Part shown: one piece after another, positions 37,301 to 44,845 of the stretch | Position numbering within the stretch: position 1 is the first letter of the stretch | How the letters are laid out: each line of letters opens with the position of its first letter | DNA from: an uncultured Erythrobacter sp. | GTDB taxonomy: Bacteria; Pseudomonadota; Alphaproteobacteria; Sphingomonadales; Sphingomonadaceae | Direction of reading: 5' to 3' | Assembly: GCA_947495695.1 (NCBI GenBank) | Contig: CANLZP010000001.1 | Coordinates: 1-64,000, forward strand | Length of the DNA stretch: 64,000 nt | The notes under the pieces: model-generated | What the model saw: only the letters and a program-made list of their open reading frames with translations | Database searches by the model: none | What the model was told of the DNA's origin: nothing | Made by a program: the position numbers and the translations under genes

Positions 37301-37652
37301 TCCAATCAACGGCCAAGTCATTTCCGGGGTGCCACGTGAGGCGTTGCGGCTGGCCGCCGGAAACATCCACCACAAACACATCATCATTGCCGTCATAATC
37401 GGCAGTGAAGGCAATCTTAGTCCCATCAGGAGAGAAAATGGGGTCCCGCTCATCCGCTACATGGGAGGTCAACCGCTTCGGGTTGCTCCCATCGGCATTG
37501 GCGATCCAGATATCGCCCGCATAGGCAAATGCCAGCGCGTTATCGGACAGGGCCGGATCACGCAGCAATTTGGTTTCCTCTGCCTGTGCAGCCAATGGGG
37601 CGGCAAGGATGCTGGAGGTGAGCAATGCGGTGGCGAGCCATTTCTTTGGCAT
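34386..37652 (-). CDS. Tricorn-type periplasmic protease (S41 family)
   Basis: Encodes 1088 residues. It has a signal peptide (MPKKWLATALLTSSILAAPL...QAEE), two beta-propeller regions with TolB/WD-like repeats (DGTKIAFTADYDGNDDVF and others), a helical linker, a PDZ-like domain and the S41 catalytic domain. Ser975 in AGSGGDW is the nucleophile; His715 in PNMHGLDW matches the Tricorn catalytic histidine. Archaeal Tricorn degrades proteasome products in the cytosol; here the signal peptide indicates a periplasmic peptidase. A low-complexity acidic loop (EEADTSDDDDEEKDSDKK) lies mid-protein. ATG 37652 has GGGAG 6 nt upstream. Confidence 0.92.
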   Translation of the reverse strand: MPKKWLATALLTSSILAAPLAAQAEETKLLRDPALSDNALAFAYAGDIWIANADGSNPKRLTSHVADERDPIFSPDGTKIAFTADYDGNDDVFVVDVSGGQPQRLTWHPGNDLAVDWTPDGTGVAMVSAREVRSGRSGQLFHVSLDGGLPAKVSEAVVTGGSYDETGRTFANVPWRSGNANLTGGVNGWRGYRGGLAPSLQLIDFDADTMVTIPGDRTTEFDPVWMDGKLYFLSDRWNTRSNIFSFDPASGELSQLTTVADWDIRNITAKNGRIVYEAGGVFHSFDVASGATSSLPISLVADLPARQAGWKNVSEQMTSAAISPSGKRVAVTARGEVFTVPTDKGATRNISQSASERDYGAIWSEDGTQIAYINDNGSGQTLVIEDQSGIKPARTIALGEHFYQLVGWGNEGKTIVYASNKLTLHGLDVTTGTSWQIASSGWRNGDFDASMSPKGRWISYTERGANANASLHLYDLNTRTSHPVSGNFADIGSPVFSKDGKLLFFTASTNAGTVFAGLDMTTQDRPYRAGIYAAVLEADGKSPLAPVLANEEADTSDDDDEEKDSDKKDSGVAVSPANVANRIVSLPVPEAFYSSLATAKDGSLFFVEQVQAGVSTGPGSGAENNKLMRFDFEEREAKSVGSGITAVSTDAKGAKLLLTKSDGSLATADAGEKLEQEPVGMSGVRMNVDPLAEWTQIFGDVWRMEKEYFYDPNMHGLDWAGVRAKFEPFLPHLGRREDLNELLVEMSGEMGVGHNYIGGGDVYDNSSASPGLLGADIAIENGRYRIKRIFTGEQWNPFLSAPLAAPGVDVNQGDYIIAVNGQELTSSDNIYAALSGSAGSQVALTVASTPAGTRRTSTVEPAGSERQLRLWSWIEDNRKRVDQASGGKVAYVYMPNTAGDGYTFFNRMYFSQTDKQALILDERSNGGGQAANYIIDVLSRKYMSGWKDREGGNWATPGGGIYGPKVMLIDQDAGSGGDWMPYAFRESGLGTLIGTRTWGGLIGISTNPSLIDGGFLTVPFFRFFDRNGRYTVENEGVAPDIRVELDPIALDGGQDTQLEAAISVVMEQLDQNPPPARPAPPYPTQIGK

Positions 37653-37828
37653 GGAATTCTCCCTGTTATGCTTGGCGAAGTTAGTTGAGGCCAAGATTGA
37701 GCAAAGTTAAGCTGGGCGAACCTTGCCAAAACGCGCAACAAAACACCAGTCCTGTGCAACGACATATGTCGAGCCGGGTCGACACTTCGTCCCAGAATAC
37801 TGGCAGTTTGAATGATGCAGGCGGTGTT

Positions 37829-38263
37829 GCCAGGGGGCCTGTAAGCCGGGTTCTGTCATGCGAGCGATATGTGAAACACATCAGCCCCGCATGGGCAGCC
37901 ATTCATCTAGGCTACGGATTGCTCCGCAGCTCAAGCAGCCAACCCGGGCGACTGGGTCAAAACAACCCGGCCATCCCCGCAAGCGGTTCAGGCGCGCCGC
38001 CCCTATTCGGCCTTGCTCCGGGTGGGGTTTGCCATGCGGGCGTTGTTACCAACGGCCCCGGTGCGCTCTTGCCGCACCCTTTCACCCTTGCCTGTGAGAC
38101 AGCCTTGCGAACAAGGCGCTCCATCGGCGGTATACTCTCTGTGGCACTTTCCCTCGACTTCGCATCCAAAGACACTCGCCGGGCGGGCGTTACCCGCCAC
38201 CCTTGTTTCATGGAGCCCGGACTTTCCTCGAACGAAACGCTCGCGGCTGCCCGGCCCCCTGGC
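37829..38263 (-). ncRNA. rnpB: RNase P RNA, bacterial class A
   Basis: On the minus strand the 5' part contains the universal block GAGGAAAGTCCGGGCTCC and the 3' part ACAGAACCCGGCTTACAGG. The ends pair as helix P1: GCCAGGGGGCC (38263-38253) with GGCCCCCTGGC (37839-37829), which sets the boundaries at about 435 nt. RNase P RNA is the catalytic core that trims tRNA 5' ends. It lies between aqpZ and the Tricorn gene. Open frames crossing it are chance. Confidence 0.93.
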
Positions 38264-38270
38264 AAGATGG

Positions 38271-38299
38271 CATATAGTGCGGGTGCTGGCATTAGGGAA
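38271..38299 (-). promoter_or_regulatory. Candidate promoter of rnpB
   Basis: Reading leftward, TTCCCT (38299-38294), a 17 nt spacer and TATATG (38276-38271) lie 7 nt before the P1-defined 5' end. The -35 match is poor (three of six), so this is tentative. Confidence 0.3.
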
Positions 38300-38320
38300 G
38301 CATTCCGCTGTGCCAGCACC
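38282..38320. terminator. Perfect 10-bp hairpin between aqpZ and rnpB
   Basis: GGTGCTGGCA (38282-38291) pairs with TGCCAGCACC (38311-38320) around a 19-nt loop. It lies 11 nt beyond the aqpZ stop, so it may end aqpZ transcription; on the minus strand no T-run follows. In the plus direction TACAATTTTT follows. It overlaps the candidate rnpB -35. Confidence 0.45.
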
Positions 38321-38330
38321 TACAATTTTT

Positions 38331-39050
38331 CTAGTCAGCGTCTCCGCCGATACCTTCCAGAGATTCGTCTGGAGATAGCAGGTAACGCCAGATCAGCGCA
38401 CCGATTGCTGCACCGACCAAGGGCGCAACCCAGAACAGCCATAGCTGTCCGACAGCGCCGGTTTCGGCATAGAAAGCAACACCGGTGGACCGAGCCGGAT
38501 TGACCGAAGTGTTGGTTACCGGGATCGAGATCAAGTGGATCAGCGTGAGCGCCAAGCCGATGGAAATTGGTGCAAATCCGCCCGGAACCTTGTTGGAAGT
38601 CGATCCCAGGATCACAATCAGAAACGCTGCTGTCAGGACGATTTCGATCAGCAAAGCCGCCTGCATCGAATATCCGCCCGGGGAAAGGTCACCAAACCCG
38701 TTCGAGGCAAATCCGCCAGCGCTCCAGCCATCTTGACCGCTGGCGATCAAAAACAGCATGCCCGCTGCGCAGAACGCACCGATGACTTGCGCGGCCCAAT
38801 ACGGCACCAGCTCGCCCCAACTAAAGCGTTTACCAATGGCCAATCCCAGTGAAACAGCGGGGTTAAAGTGTCCGCCCGAGATCCCGCCAACTGCATAGGC
38901 CATGGTCAGGACAGTCAGACCAAAAGCGAGCGAAACTCCGGCAAAACCGATCCCCAGTTCTGGATAACCGGCGGCCAGAACGGCCGAACCGCAGCCTCCA
39001 AAGACCAGCCAGAATGTGCCGAAAAACTCGGCGAATAGTTTTCTCATCAT
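38331..39050 (-). CDS. aqpZ: Aquaporin Z
   Basis: Encodes 239 residues with six helices and two half-helices carrying the NPA boxes: [15 protein letters not shown] and [31 protein letters not shown] at the N-terminus is typical of AqpZ, a selective water channel used in osmotic adaptation. I use ATG 39050, 8 nt after AGAGGGA; the adjacent ATG at 39047 is equivalent. The selectivity-filter Arg follows the second NPA. Confidence 0.95.
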   Translation of the reverse strand: MMRKLFAEFFGTFWLVFGGCGSAVLAAGYPELGIGFAGVSLAFGLTVLTMAYAVGGISGGHFNPAVSLGLAIGKRFSWGELVPYWAAQVIGAFCAAGMLFLIASGQDGWSAGGFASNGFGDLSPGGYSMQAALLIEIVLTAAFLIVILGSTSNKVPGGFAPISIGLALTLIHLISIPVTNTSVNPARSTGVAFYAETGAVGQLWLFWVAPLVGAAIGALIWRYLLSPDESLEGIGGDAD

Positions 39051-39160
39051 GATATCAATCCCTCTCCCGATTGCGTGCACGATTGCGTGGAAATTACTCC
39101 AAGCCTGAGCTTAAAACCGGATAATGGTGATTGGCCAATCTGGCTGGGGATATTTTGCGC

Positions 39161-39868
39161 TCAGCGTGCAGTGCCGCGGTCCCGATCCAGCAGCAATTGG
39201 AACAAAATGGCACGGATCTGGCCATCGATCTGACCGTTGATTTTTTCAGGACGCCAGCGTCGTTGAAAGGCTTCAACCGCTTTGTGACCGTCGGTTATGT
39301 CATAACCGAACCGTTCCATCGCGAGATAAAACGAGCTGTCATTGTCAAACGGATCGCCCAATTCCAAGCTCTCCGGCTTTGGTAAGCACAGGCCATATTC
39401 CGCCAGACGATCCCATGGAAACAGCTCTCCCGGATCGATTTTGCGCGCGGGCGCAACGTCGGAATGCCCCACGACATTGGAGCGCGGGATATCGTGATGC
39501 TTCATTATCCGCGCCACCAGGGGCACCAGCGCTTCAAACTGCGCATCTGCAAACGGACGATAGCCCAAGCCATGACCGGGATGATCCAATTCGATCCCGA
39601 TGCTGGCTGAGTTGACGTCCCTGTGCCCGCGCCAAAACGACGCGCCGGCATGCCAGGCCCGCTTTTCTTCAGGGACCAGCCGCGTCACCACGCCTTGCTC
39701 GCTGATCAGATAATGGGCGCTTACGCCTGCTTCAGGATCGCACAGCCGCTCAATCGCGGCCTCGGCGCTTTCCATTTCGGTGTAATGCAACACCAACATG
39801 TTGATCGGCAGTTTGCGATCGTTGAAATTGGGCGAGAGCCGCTCTGCATGGACCAGCTCGTCAGCCAT
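39161..39868 (-). CDS. N-acetylmuramoyl-L-alanine amidase, AmpD-like (amidase_2)
   Basis: Encodes 235 residues. Zinc ligands are visible: His28 in MLVLHYTE, then His in VVGHSDVAPARKIDPG with its Asp, as in AmpD/AmiD. HYLISEQGVVTRLVPEEKRAWHAG and NSASIGIELDHPG are typical. It cleaves the bond between MurNAc or anhydroMurNAc and the stem peptide. No signal peptide is seen, so it probably recycles murein fragments in the cytosol. A C-terminal segment of about 50 residues resembles a peptidoglycan-binding domain (AVEAFQRRWRPEKINGQID). It starts 1 nt after the chpT stop. Confidence 0.9.
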   Translation of the reverse strand: MADELVHAERLSPNFNDRKLPINMLVLHYTEMESAEAAIERLCDPEAGVSAHYLISEQGVVTRLVPEEKRAWHAGASFWRGHRDVNSASIGIELDHPGHGLGYRPFADAQFEALVPLVARIMKHHDIPRSNVVGHSDVAPARKIDPGELFPWDRLAEYGLCLPKPESLELGDPFDNDSSFYLAMERFGYDITDGHKAVEAFQRRWRPEKINGQIDGQIRAILFQLLLDRDRGTAR

Positions 39869-39869
39869 A

Positions 39870-40526
39870 TCAGCCAATCATTCCCGCTGGTTGCGGCAAC
39901 ACCGCGCCCAAGACCAGCGTTTCATCGGTGCGCTTGTACTGCAATCCGCCGCCGGTTTCTTCGGCCAGCAAGGCGATCATATGGGCCGCCGCCGTTCGGG
40001 ACGACAATTCGCCTGGCGCCATATTGCCTTCAATCACCTTGCCGATTGTGTCGTCAAAGGCGATCCGCGGTCCGCTGGCTCGGACCACAATTTCAGCAGC
40101 GCCCTCGCGCATTTCGGCGCCAATATCCAACGAGCCACCACGGATCAGAGCATCCAGCGCAATATGCGCAAAATTCAGCATTACCTTGACCGCAGGCTTG
40201 GGCAGGCTGGGCCCTTCGATGGCCCAATTTAGTTCGATTTTCTTACCGTCTACCGCCAATGCCTCGATTACGGCTTTGGATTCCTCCACCGGAACGGCAT
40301 CTCCAAATCCGCCAGCCGCGCCAAACGCCAGCCGGAAAAACTTCAGCTTGTCGCGGCTGATCCGCGCGCTTTGCTCCAGCAATTCCATACATTGCTTACG
40401 CATCGCCGGATCCGTCTCATCGGCGAGCAACTCCAACCCATTGCTTAGCGCGCCCACAGGCGAGAGCATGTCATGGCACAATCGCGAACACAAAAGGCTG
40501 GCAAGTTCGGTGGCAGATGTGTTCAT
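39870..40526 (-). CDS. chpT: Histidine phosphotransferase ChpT
   Basis: Encodes 218 residues. The N-terminal DHp helix carries SRLCHDMLSPVGALSNGLELL with the phosphorylatable His18; the C-terminal half is a degenerate ATPase-like fold, as in ChpT. In alphaproteobacteria ChpT passes phosphate from the CckA receiver to CtrA and CpdR, controlling cell cycle, motility and differentiation. CckA and CtrA are not in this window. TGA-T-ATG spacing to the amidase gene implies translational coupling. Confidence 0.88.
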   Translation of the reverse strand: MNTSATELASLLCSRLCHDMLSPVGALSNGLELLADETDPAMRKQCMELLEQSARISRDKLKFFRLAFGAAGGFGDAVPVEESKAVIEALAVDGKKIELNWAIEGPSLPKPAVKVMLNFAHIALDALIRGGSLDIGAEMREGAAEIVVRASGPRIAFDDTIGKVIEGNMAPGELSSRTAAAHMIALLAEETGGGLQYKRTDETLVLGAVLPQPAGMIG

Positions 40527-40665
40527 TAAGAGCGGGTCCGTCTTTAGTTGGAATGTTGCACTGATCCTGCTGTCCTAAGCACAAAATTGGTCGCCTTCTA
40601 CCCATCTGTTGGAAAAGATGTTGGAGACTGGCGTGCACCAAAGGCAAGCTGACCCGAAATGCCAA

Positions 40666-41058
40666 TCAAGCAAGTCTGGCGGAGCGCTCCTCAAAACCGC
40701 CGGGATTGTCCTGCCACAGGCGCAATTGCCCATTTGCGCCGATGATCGCCCAGACGCGCCCATCGCCTGACGCCATGGCGACATCGGTTTGCGATGGCTT
40801 GGCCGGTCCGTTCGGATGAGAATGGTAATAGCCAATGATTGAGGGGCCACCATTCCTGGCTGCGCGATGCGCGTCGACCAAGGCTTGCGGATCGATTTCG
40901 AAATGAGTTTGCGGTGCCGGATGGACATTGGAGGCGGGCTGAACCTCGATAATCTGGCCGCCCTGCCCCAGCAACAAACCGCAGCACTCTTGCGGATGTG
41001 CGGCAGCGGCGTGCTCCTGCAGCTGTTCGATCAGATCACTTGTCAGCTCAATAACCAT
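40666..41058 (-). CDS. JAMM/MPN metallopeptidase (M67 family)
   Basis: Encodes 130 residues. The JAMM zinc motif is complete: Glu in HPQECCGLLLGQ and HSHPNGPAKPSQTD. Such bacterial proteins are deubiquitinase-like isopeptidases (Mec+/CysO-type), often acting on ubiquitin-like sulfur carriers; no ubiquitin-like or E1-like gene is adjacent. I choose ATG 41058 (MVIELTSDLI); the frame is open further upstream but lies opposite the rluD-like gene. It is divergent from that gene with a 16-nt gap. Confidence 0.87.
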   Translation of the reverse strand: MVIELTSDLIEQLQEHAAAAHPQECCGLLLGQGGQIIEVQPASNVHPAPQTHFEIDPQALVDAHRAARNGGPSIIGYYHSHPNGPAKPSQTDVAMASGDGRVWAIIGANGQLRLWQDNPGGFEERSARLA

Positions 41059-41074
41059 CGCGCATGGACTACCG

Positions 41075-42019
41075 ATGAGCGGCACAGAAGTCATCACAGG
41101 AACAATTGCCAACCCGGCCCGGCTGGACAAGGCCTTGGCCGATGCCACCGATCTTTCCCGCGTACGGATCCAGGGCCTGATCGCCGATGGCAAGGTTGCC
41201 ATTGGCGGCGCGTCGGTTACCAGCACCAGATACAAGGCGTCCGCTGGTGAAACATTTGCGATCACCATTCCGCCCGTATCTCAGCCCGAAGCCAAAGCGC
41301 AGGATATTCCGCTGGAGGTGGTTTTCGAAGACGATTACCTCATCGTGATCAACAAGCCAGCTGGTATGGTGGTCCACCCAGCCGCGGGCAATCCCGACGG
41401 CACTTTGGTCAACGCCCTGCTACATCATTGCAAAGGTGCACTGTCGGGCATTGGCGGAGTAGCACGACCGGGAATCGTCCACCGCATAGACAAGGACACT
41501 TCAGGCCTGTTGGTGGTCGCCAAAAGCGATGCCGCGCATGAGGGACTGGCGCGCCAATTTGCAGACCATTCGATCGAACGGCGCTATTTGGCTTTGTGCA
41601 ACGGACATCCCCGGCCTTCGAAAGGGCGAATCGAAGGCAAGATTGGCCGCAGCGACACGAATCGCAAGAAAATGGCAGTTTTGGCGCCGGATTCTGCGCG
41701 CGGAAAGCATGCTGTGACGCATTTTAGCACCATAAAAACCCTCGATGGATGCGCATTGATCGAATGTAGGCTGGAAACAGGGCGAACCCACCAGGTCCGC
41801 GTTCACTGTGCGTCAATCGGTCATGCGCTATTAGGAGACCCTATCTATGGACGAACTCCGGCGAAATTGCGCCCGATTCTCAAGGATTTGGGCTTTACCA
41901 GACAGGCCCTGCACGCAGCCAGCCTCGGCTTTGTACATCCAGTGACAAAAGAGAACTTGCGATTCGAAGCCGAACTGCCCGGCGATATGCAGGAACTAAT
42001 CGACCAAACCGTACGTTGA
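41075..42019 (+). CDS. rluD: RluA-family pseudouridine synthase (RluD-like)
   Basis: Encodes 314 residues with an N-terminal S4 domain (residues 15-70, RLDKALADATDLSRVRIQGLI) and a catalytic domain with GIVHRIDKDTSGLLVVAK (nucleophile Asp in RIDKD) and LETGRTHQVRVH. Length and S4 domain fit RluD, which makes pseudouridines in helix 69 of 23S rRNA. It is distinct from the rluC-like enzyme at 11 kb and lacks a basic tail. rpoH follows 122 nt later. Confidence 0.88.
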   Translation: MSGTEVITGTIANPARLDKALADATDLSRVRIQGLIADGKVAIGGASVTSTRYKASAGETFAITIPPVSQPEAKAQDIPLEVVFEDDYLIVINKPAGMVVHPAAGNPDGTLVNALLHHCKGALSGIGGVARPGIVHRIDKDTSGLLVVAKSDAAHEGLARQFADHSIERRYLALCNGHPRPSKGRIEGKIGRSDTNRKKMAVLAPDSARGKHAVTHFSTIKTLDGCALIECRLETGRTHQVRVHCASIGHALLGDPIYGRTPAKLRPILKDLGFTRQALHAASLGFVHPVTKENLRFEAELPGDMQELIDQTVR

Positions 42020-42141
42020 AATCGATGAAACGCACTGCAAAAGCCGTAAGAATCGTCTATATGTAACCAAGTGGCCCGTTTTCGCGGATGCCCATCAGGG
42101 GTCCGAGGCGAGAGGTCGACGCTAGAAAGGTAAGGGAAGAC

Positions 42142-43047
42142 GTGAGTAACAATAAGAGCGTAACTGTCCCGTCACTCGGTGGCGAACAGAGTCTCAACCG
42201 GTATCTCTCCGAGATCAAGAAATATCCTGTGCTGACAGCCGAGCAGGAATACATGCTCGCCAAGCGGTATGAGGAGCATGAAGACCCCGAAGCTGCGGCT
42301 CAACTGGTTCAAAGTCACCTGCGGCTCGTGGCCAAGATCGCAATGGGCTATCGCGGATATGGTCTGCCGGTCAGCGACCTCATTTCCGAAGGTAATGTTG
42401 GCTTGATGCAGGGCGTCAAGAAATTCGAACCCGATCGCGGTTTCCGCCTCGCGACATACGCGATGTGGTGGATCAAAGCCTCGATGCAGGAATTCATCCT
42501 GCGCAGCTGGTCGCTCGTCAAAATGGGCACGACCGCCGCGCAAAAAAAGCTGTTCTTCAACCTGCGACGGATGAAAAAGCAGCTTGAGGCGTATGAAGAC
42601 ACCGATCTGAGCCACGAAGATGTGACCAAGATCGCAACCGACCTCGGCGTGCCCGAGCAGGAAGTGATCAACATGAACCGGCGTATGATGATGGGCGGCG
42701 ATGGGTCGCTCAATGTCCCGATGCGCAATGGCGAAGATGGGTCTGGCGAATGGCAGGATTGGTTGACCGATGATCGTCCTTTGCAGGATGAAACGGTTGC
42801 CGATGCGCAAGAAGCCGAAGTGCGTCATGACATGTTGATCGAAGCGATGGACGCTTTGAACGATCGCGAGAAGCACATTTTGACCGAACGGCGCCTGACC
42901 GAAAAGCCCCAGACCCTCGAAGAATTGTCGCAGGTTTATGAAGTCAGCCGCGAGCGCATCCGCCAAATCGAAGTGCGCGCATTTGAAAAGCTGCAAAAGG
43001 CGATGAAGACCATCGCTGGCGAAAGGCTGATGCCCGACGCTGTGTAA
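42142..43047 (+). CDS. rpoH: RNA polymerase heat-shock sigma factor RpoH
   Basis: Encodes 301 residues. Regions 1.2 to 4.2 are complete: LNRYLSEIKKYPVLTAEQE, the sigma-2 block NVGLMQGVKKFEPDRGFRLATYAMWWIKASMQEFILRSW, the RpoH box QKKLFFNLRRMKK, and the helix-turn-helix YEVSRERIRQIEVRA. I choose GTG 42142 (MSNNKSVTVP), 6 nt after GGGAAG; the 18 upstream codons from ATG 42088 do not fit the family. The transcript starts upstream in a leader where an RNA thermometer could form; I could not identify one. Confidence 0.95.
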   Translation: MSNNKSVTVPSLGGEQSLNRYLSEIKKYPVLTAEQEYMLAKRYEEHEDPEAAAQLVQSHLRLVAKIAMGYRGYGLPVSDLISEGNVGLMQGVKKFEPDRGFRLATYAMWWIKASMQEFILRSWSLVKMGTTAAQKKLFFNLRRMKKQLEAYEDTDLSHEDVTKIATDLGVPEQEVINMNRRMMMGGDGSLNVPMRNGEDGSGEWQDWLTDDRPLQDETVADAQEAEVRHDMLIEAMDALNDREKHILTERRLTEKPQTLEELSQVYEVSRERIRQIEVRAFEKLQKAMKTIAGERLMPDAV

Positions 43048-43069
43048 AATGCATGCTCTGAAAATTCAG

Positions 43070-43107
43070 GAAGGATCGGAGGCTTCGGCTTTCGGTCCTT
43101 CTTTTTT
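43070..43107 (+). terminator. Rho-independent terminator of rpoH
   Basis: GAAGGA (43070-43075) pairs with TCCTTC (43096-43101), with further inner pairing around CTTCGG, followed directly by TTTTTT (43102-43107). It is 22 nt after the rpoH stop. Confidence 0.85.
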
Positions 43108-43200
43108 GTCAGAGCCCCCAAATCCTAGGCCCCAAGCAGTCCAACCAATCTGCCGCTTACCCTCTTTGTAATTGCACAACGCCTCGCTATTGGATTTCCC

Positions 43201-43884
43201 ATGATCCGCACTCTCACCCGTTTTTTGGTCAAAGCTATTTTGCTGTTCATCGTGCTCAGTCTCGTGCTGGTGCTGCTGTTCAAATGGGTGCCGGTACCGA
43301 TCAGCGCGACCATGGCGCTGGACGGCGAAGTCTATGAGCATGGGCTGAGCAAGGATTGGGAGCCGCTGTCCAATATCGACCGCAATCTAGTGACGGCGGT
43401 TATTGCAGCAGAGGATGGCAAGTTTTGCGAGCATGGTGGATTTGACGCCGCTGCTATCGCCAAGGCCGCCGCCAGCAATGCTCAGGGTGGGCGCATACGC
43501 GGTGGCTCCACGATTTCCCAGCAAACCGCCAAGAACGTTTTCTTGTGGCAAGGCGGGGGCTATTTCCGCAAGGGTATGGAGGCCTGGTTCACCGTTCTGA
43601 TCGAGAAGGTCTGGGGCAAACGCCGGATCATGGAAGTCTATTTGAATGTGGCTGAGACAGGCATCGCCACCTATGGCGCCCACGCCGGGGCGCAGCGCTA
43701 TTTCGGGCATTCAGCGGCGCGGCTGACGCGCGATGAGGCAGCCCGGATGGCGGTTGCCCTGCCCTTGCCCAAGAAGCGCGAAGTGGTCAGCCCATCTGGC
43801 TGGTTGGCCAGGCATGGCCGCACCATCTCGGCACGAATGAATGTGGTGAGGCGTGACGGGCTCGATTCCTGCGTCTATGAATAG
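43201..43884 (+). CDS. mtgA: Monofunctional peptidoglycan transglycosylase
   Basis: Encodes 227 residues: one N-terminal membrane anchor (residues 8-29) and a GT51 domain. The catalytic Glu71 is in VIAAEDGKFCEHGGFD, followed by RGGSTISQQTAKNVFL and the later KRRIMEVYLNVAETG. It polymerises lipid II into glycan strands without transpeptidation. It is the first gene of a run with overlapping junctions that includes cation efflux, ECF sigma and anti-sigma genes. Confidence 0.95.
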   Translation: MIRTLTRFLVKAILLFIVLSLVLVLLFKWVPVPISATMALDGEVYEHGLSKDWEPLSNIDRNLVTAVIAAEDGKFCEHGGFDAAAIAKAAASNAQGGRIRGGSTISQQTAKNVFLWQGGGYFRKGMEAWFTVLIEKVWGKRRIMEVYLNVAETGIATYGAHAGAQRYFGHSAARLTRDEAARMAVALPLPKKREVVSPSGWLARHGRTISARMNVVRRDGLDSCVYE

Positions 43885-44845
43885 AGCCATGGGGTCGCAA
43901 CAAGCACACAGCCACGACGGGCGTAGTCATGGTAACGCGCATTCGCATGATCATGGTCCGGGTCATGGCGGACATTCCCATGCTCCAGCTAATTTTGATC
44001 GCGCCTTTCTGATCGGGATCATACTCAACACAGGGTTCGTGATTGTCGAGGCGGTGTTCGGCCTCCTATCAGGTTCGATGGCGTTGCTGGCCGATGCCGG
44101 TCACAATTTGTCCGATGTGTTGGCCTTGTTGCTGGCCTGGGGAGCCAGTCTGGCCGCCAAGCGCCCTCCATCGGCCCGCTATACCTATGGTTTCAAAAGC
44201 TCGACCATTCTGGCGGCGCTTGCCAATGCCGGCTTGTTGGCGGTGGCGATCGGGGCCATCGCGTTTGAGACATTCCATCGTTTTGTCGAGCCAGCTCCAG
44301 TGGAAGGCATGACAATGGTCGTGGTGGCCGGCATCGGCATACTGATCAATGCGGGGACCGCCATGCTGTTTATGCGCGGTCGGCACGATGATCTGAACAT
44401 TCGCGGCGCTTTCCTGCACATGGCTGCCGATGCGTTGGTTTCGCTAGGCGTGGTCATTGCCGGGATTGCGATTATCTTTACCAATCTGGTCTGGATCGAT
44501 CCCTTGGTTAGCCTCATGATCGTGGCGGTGATCGGTTGGGGTACTTGGGGATTGGCCAAGGACAGTCTGAAGATGGGCCTGTTGGCGGTGCCAGATCGTA
44601 TTGATGAAAGCGCCGTGCGCGCCCATCTGGCAAGTTGTGATGGAGTGGCTGCAGTTCACGACTTGCACATTTGGCCGATGTCGACCACGGAGGCCGCATT
44701 AACCGCCCATCTGGTAATGCCAGCTGGCCATCCTGGCGATGAGTTCTTGCACGACCTTACCCATCAATTGAACCATGATTTCCATATCCAGCACGCTACG
44801 ATCCAGATCGAGACCGAGCGTCATGATTGCGTGAGTGGCTGCTGA
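43877..44845 (+). CDS. Cation diffusion facilitator (CzcD/ZitB-like) metal efflux protein
   Basis: Encodes 322 residues from ATG 43877 (ATG 43889 also possible). A His-rich N-terminus (HSHDGRSHGNAHSHDHGPGH) precedes six helices with the paired HxxxD metal sites (LADAGHNLSDVLAL and HMAADALVSLGVV) and a cytosolic C-terminal domain with HDLHIWPMS. These features fit zinc/cobalt/cadmium proton antiporters. It overlaps mtgA by 8 nt and the ECF sigma gene by 1 nt (TGATG). Confidence 0.92.
   Translation: MNRAMGSQQAHSHDGRSHGNAHSHDHGPGHGGHSHAPANFDRAFLIGIILNTGFVIVEAVFGLLSGSMALLADAGHNLSDVLALLLAWGASLAAKRPPSARYTYGFKSSTILAALANAGLLAVAIGAIAFETFHRFVEPAPVEGMTMVVVAGIGILINAGTAMLFMRGRHDDLNIRGAFLHMAADALVSLGVVIAGIAIIFTNLVWIDPLVSLMIVAVIGWGTWGLAKDSLKMGLLAVPDRIDESAVRAHLASCDGVAAVHDLHIWPMSTTEAALTAHLVMPAGHPGDEFLHDLTHQLNHDFHIQHATIQIETERHDCVSGC

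Noticed and set aside
37685..38503. Long plus-strand open frame (272 codons) between the Tricorn gene and aqpZ
   Set aside because: It lies over the RNase P RNA and the aqpZ 3' end; composition is not protein-like, and the conserved rnpB blocks explain the DNA.
42020..42141. RNA thermometer in the rpoH leader
   Set aside because: I could not draw a stable stem masking the GGGAAG site by eye; a structure calculation would be needed.
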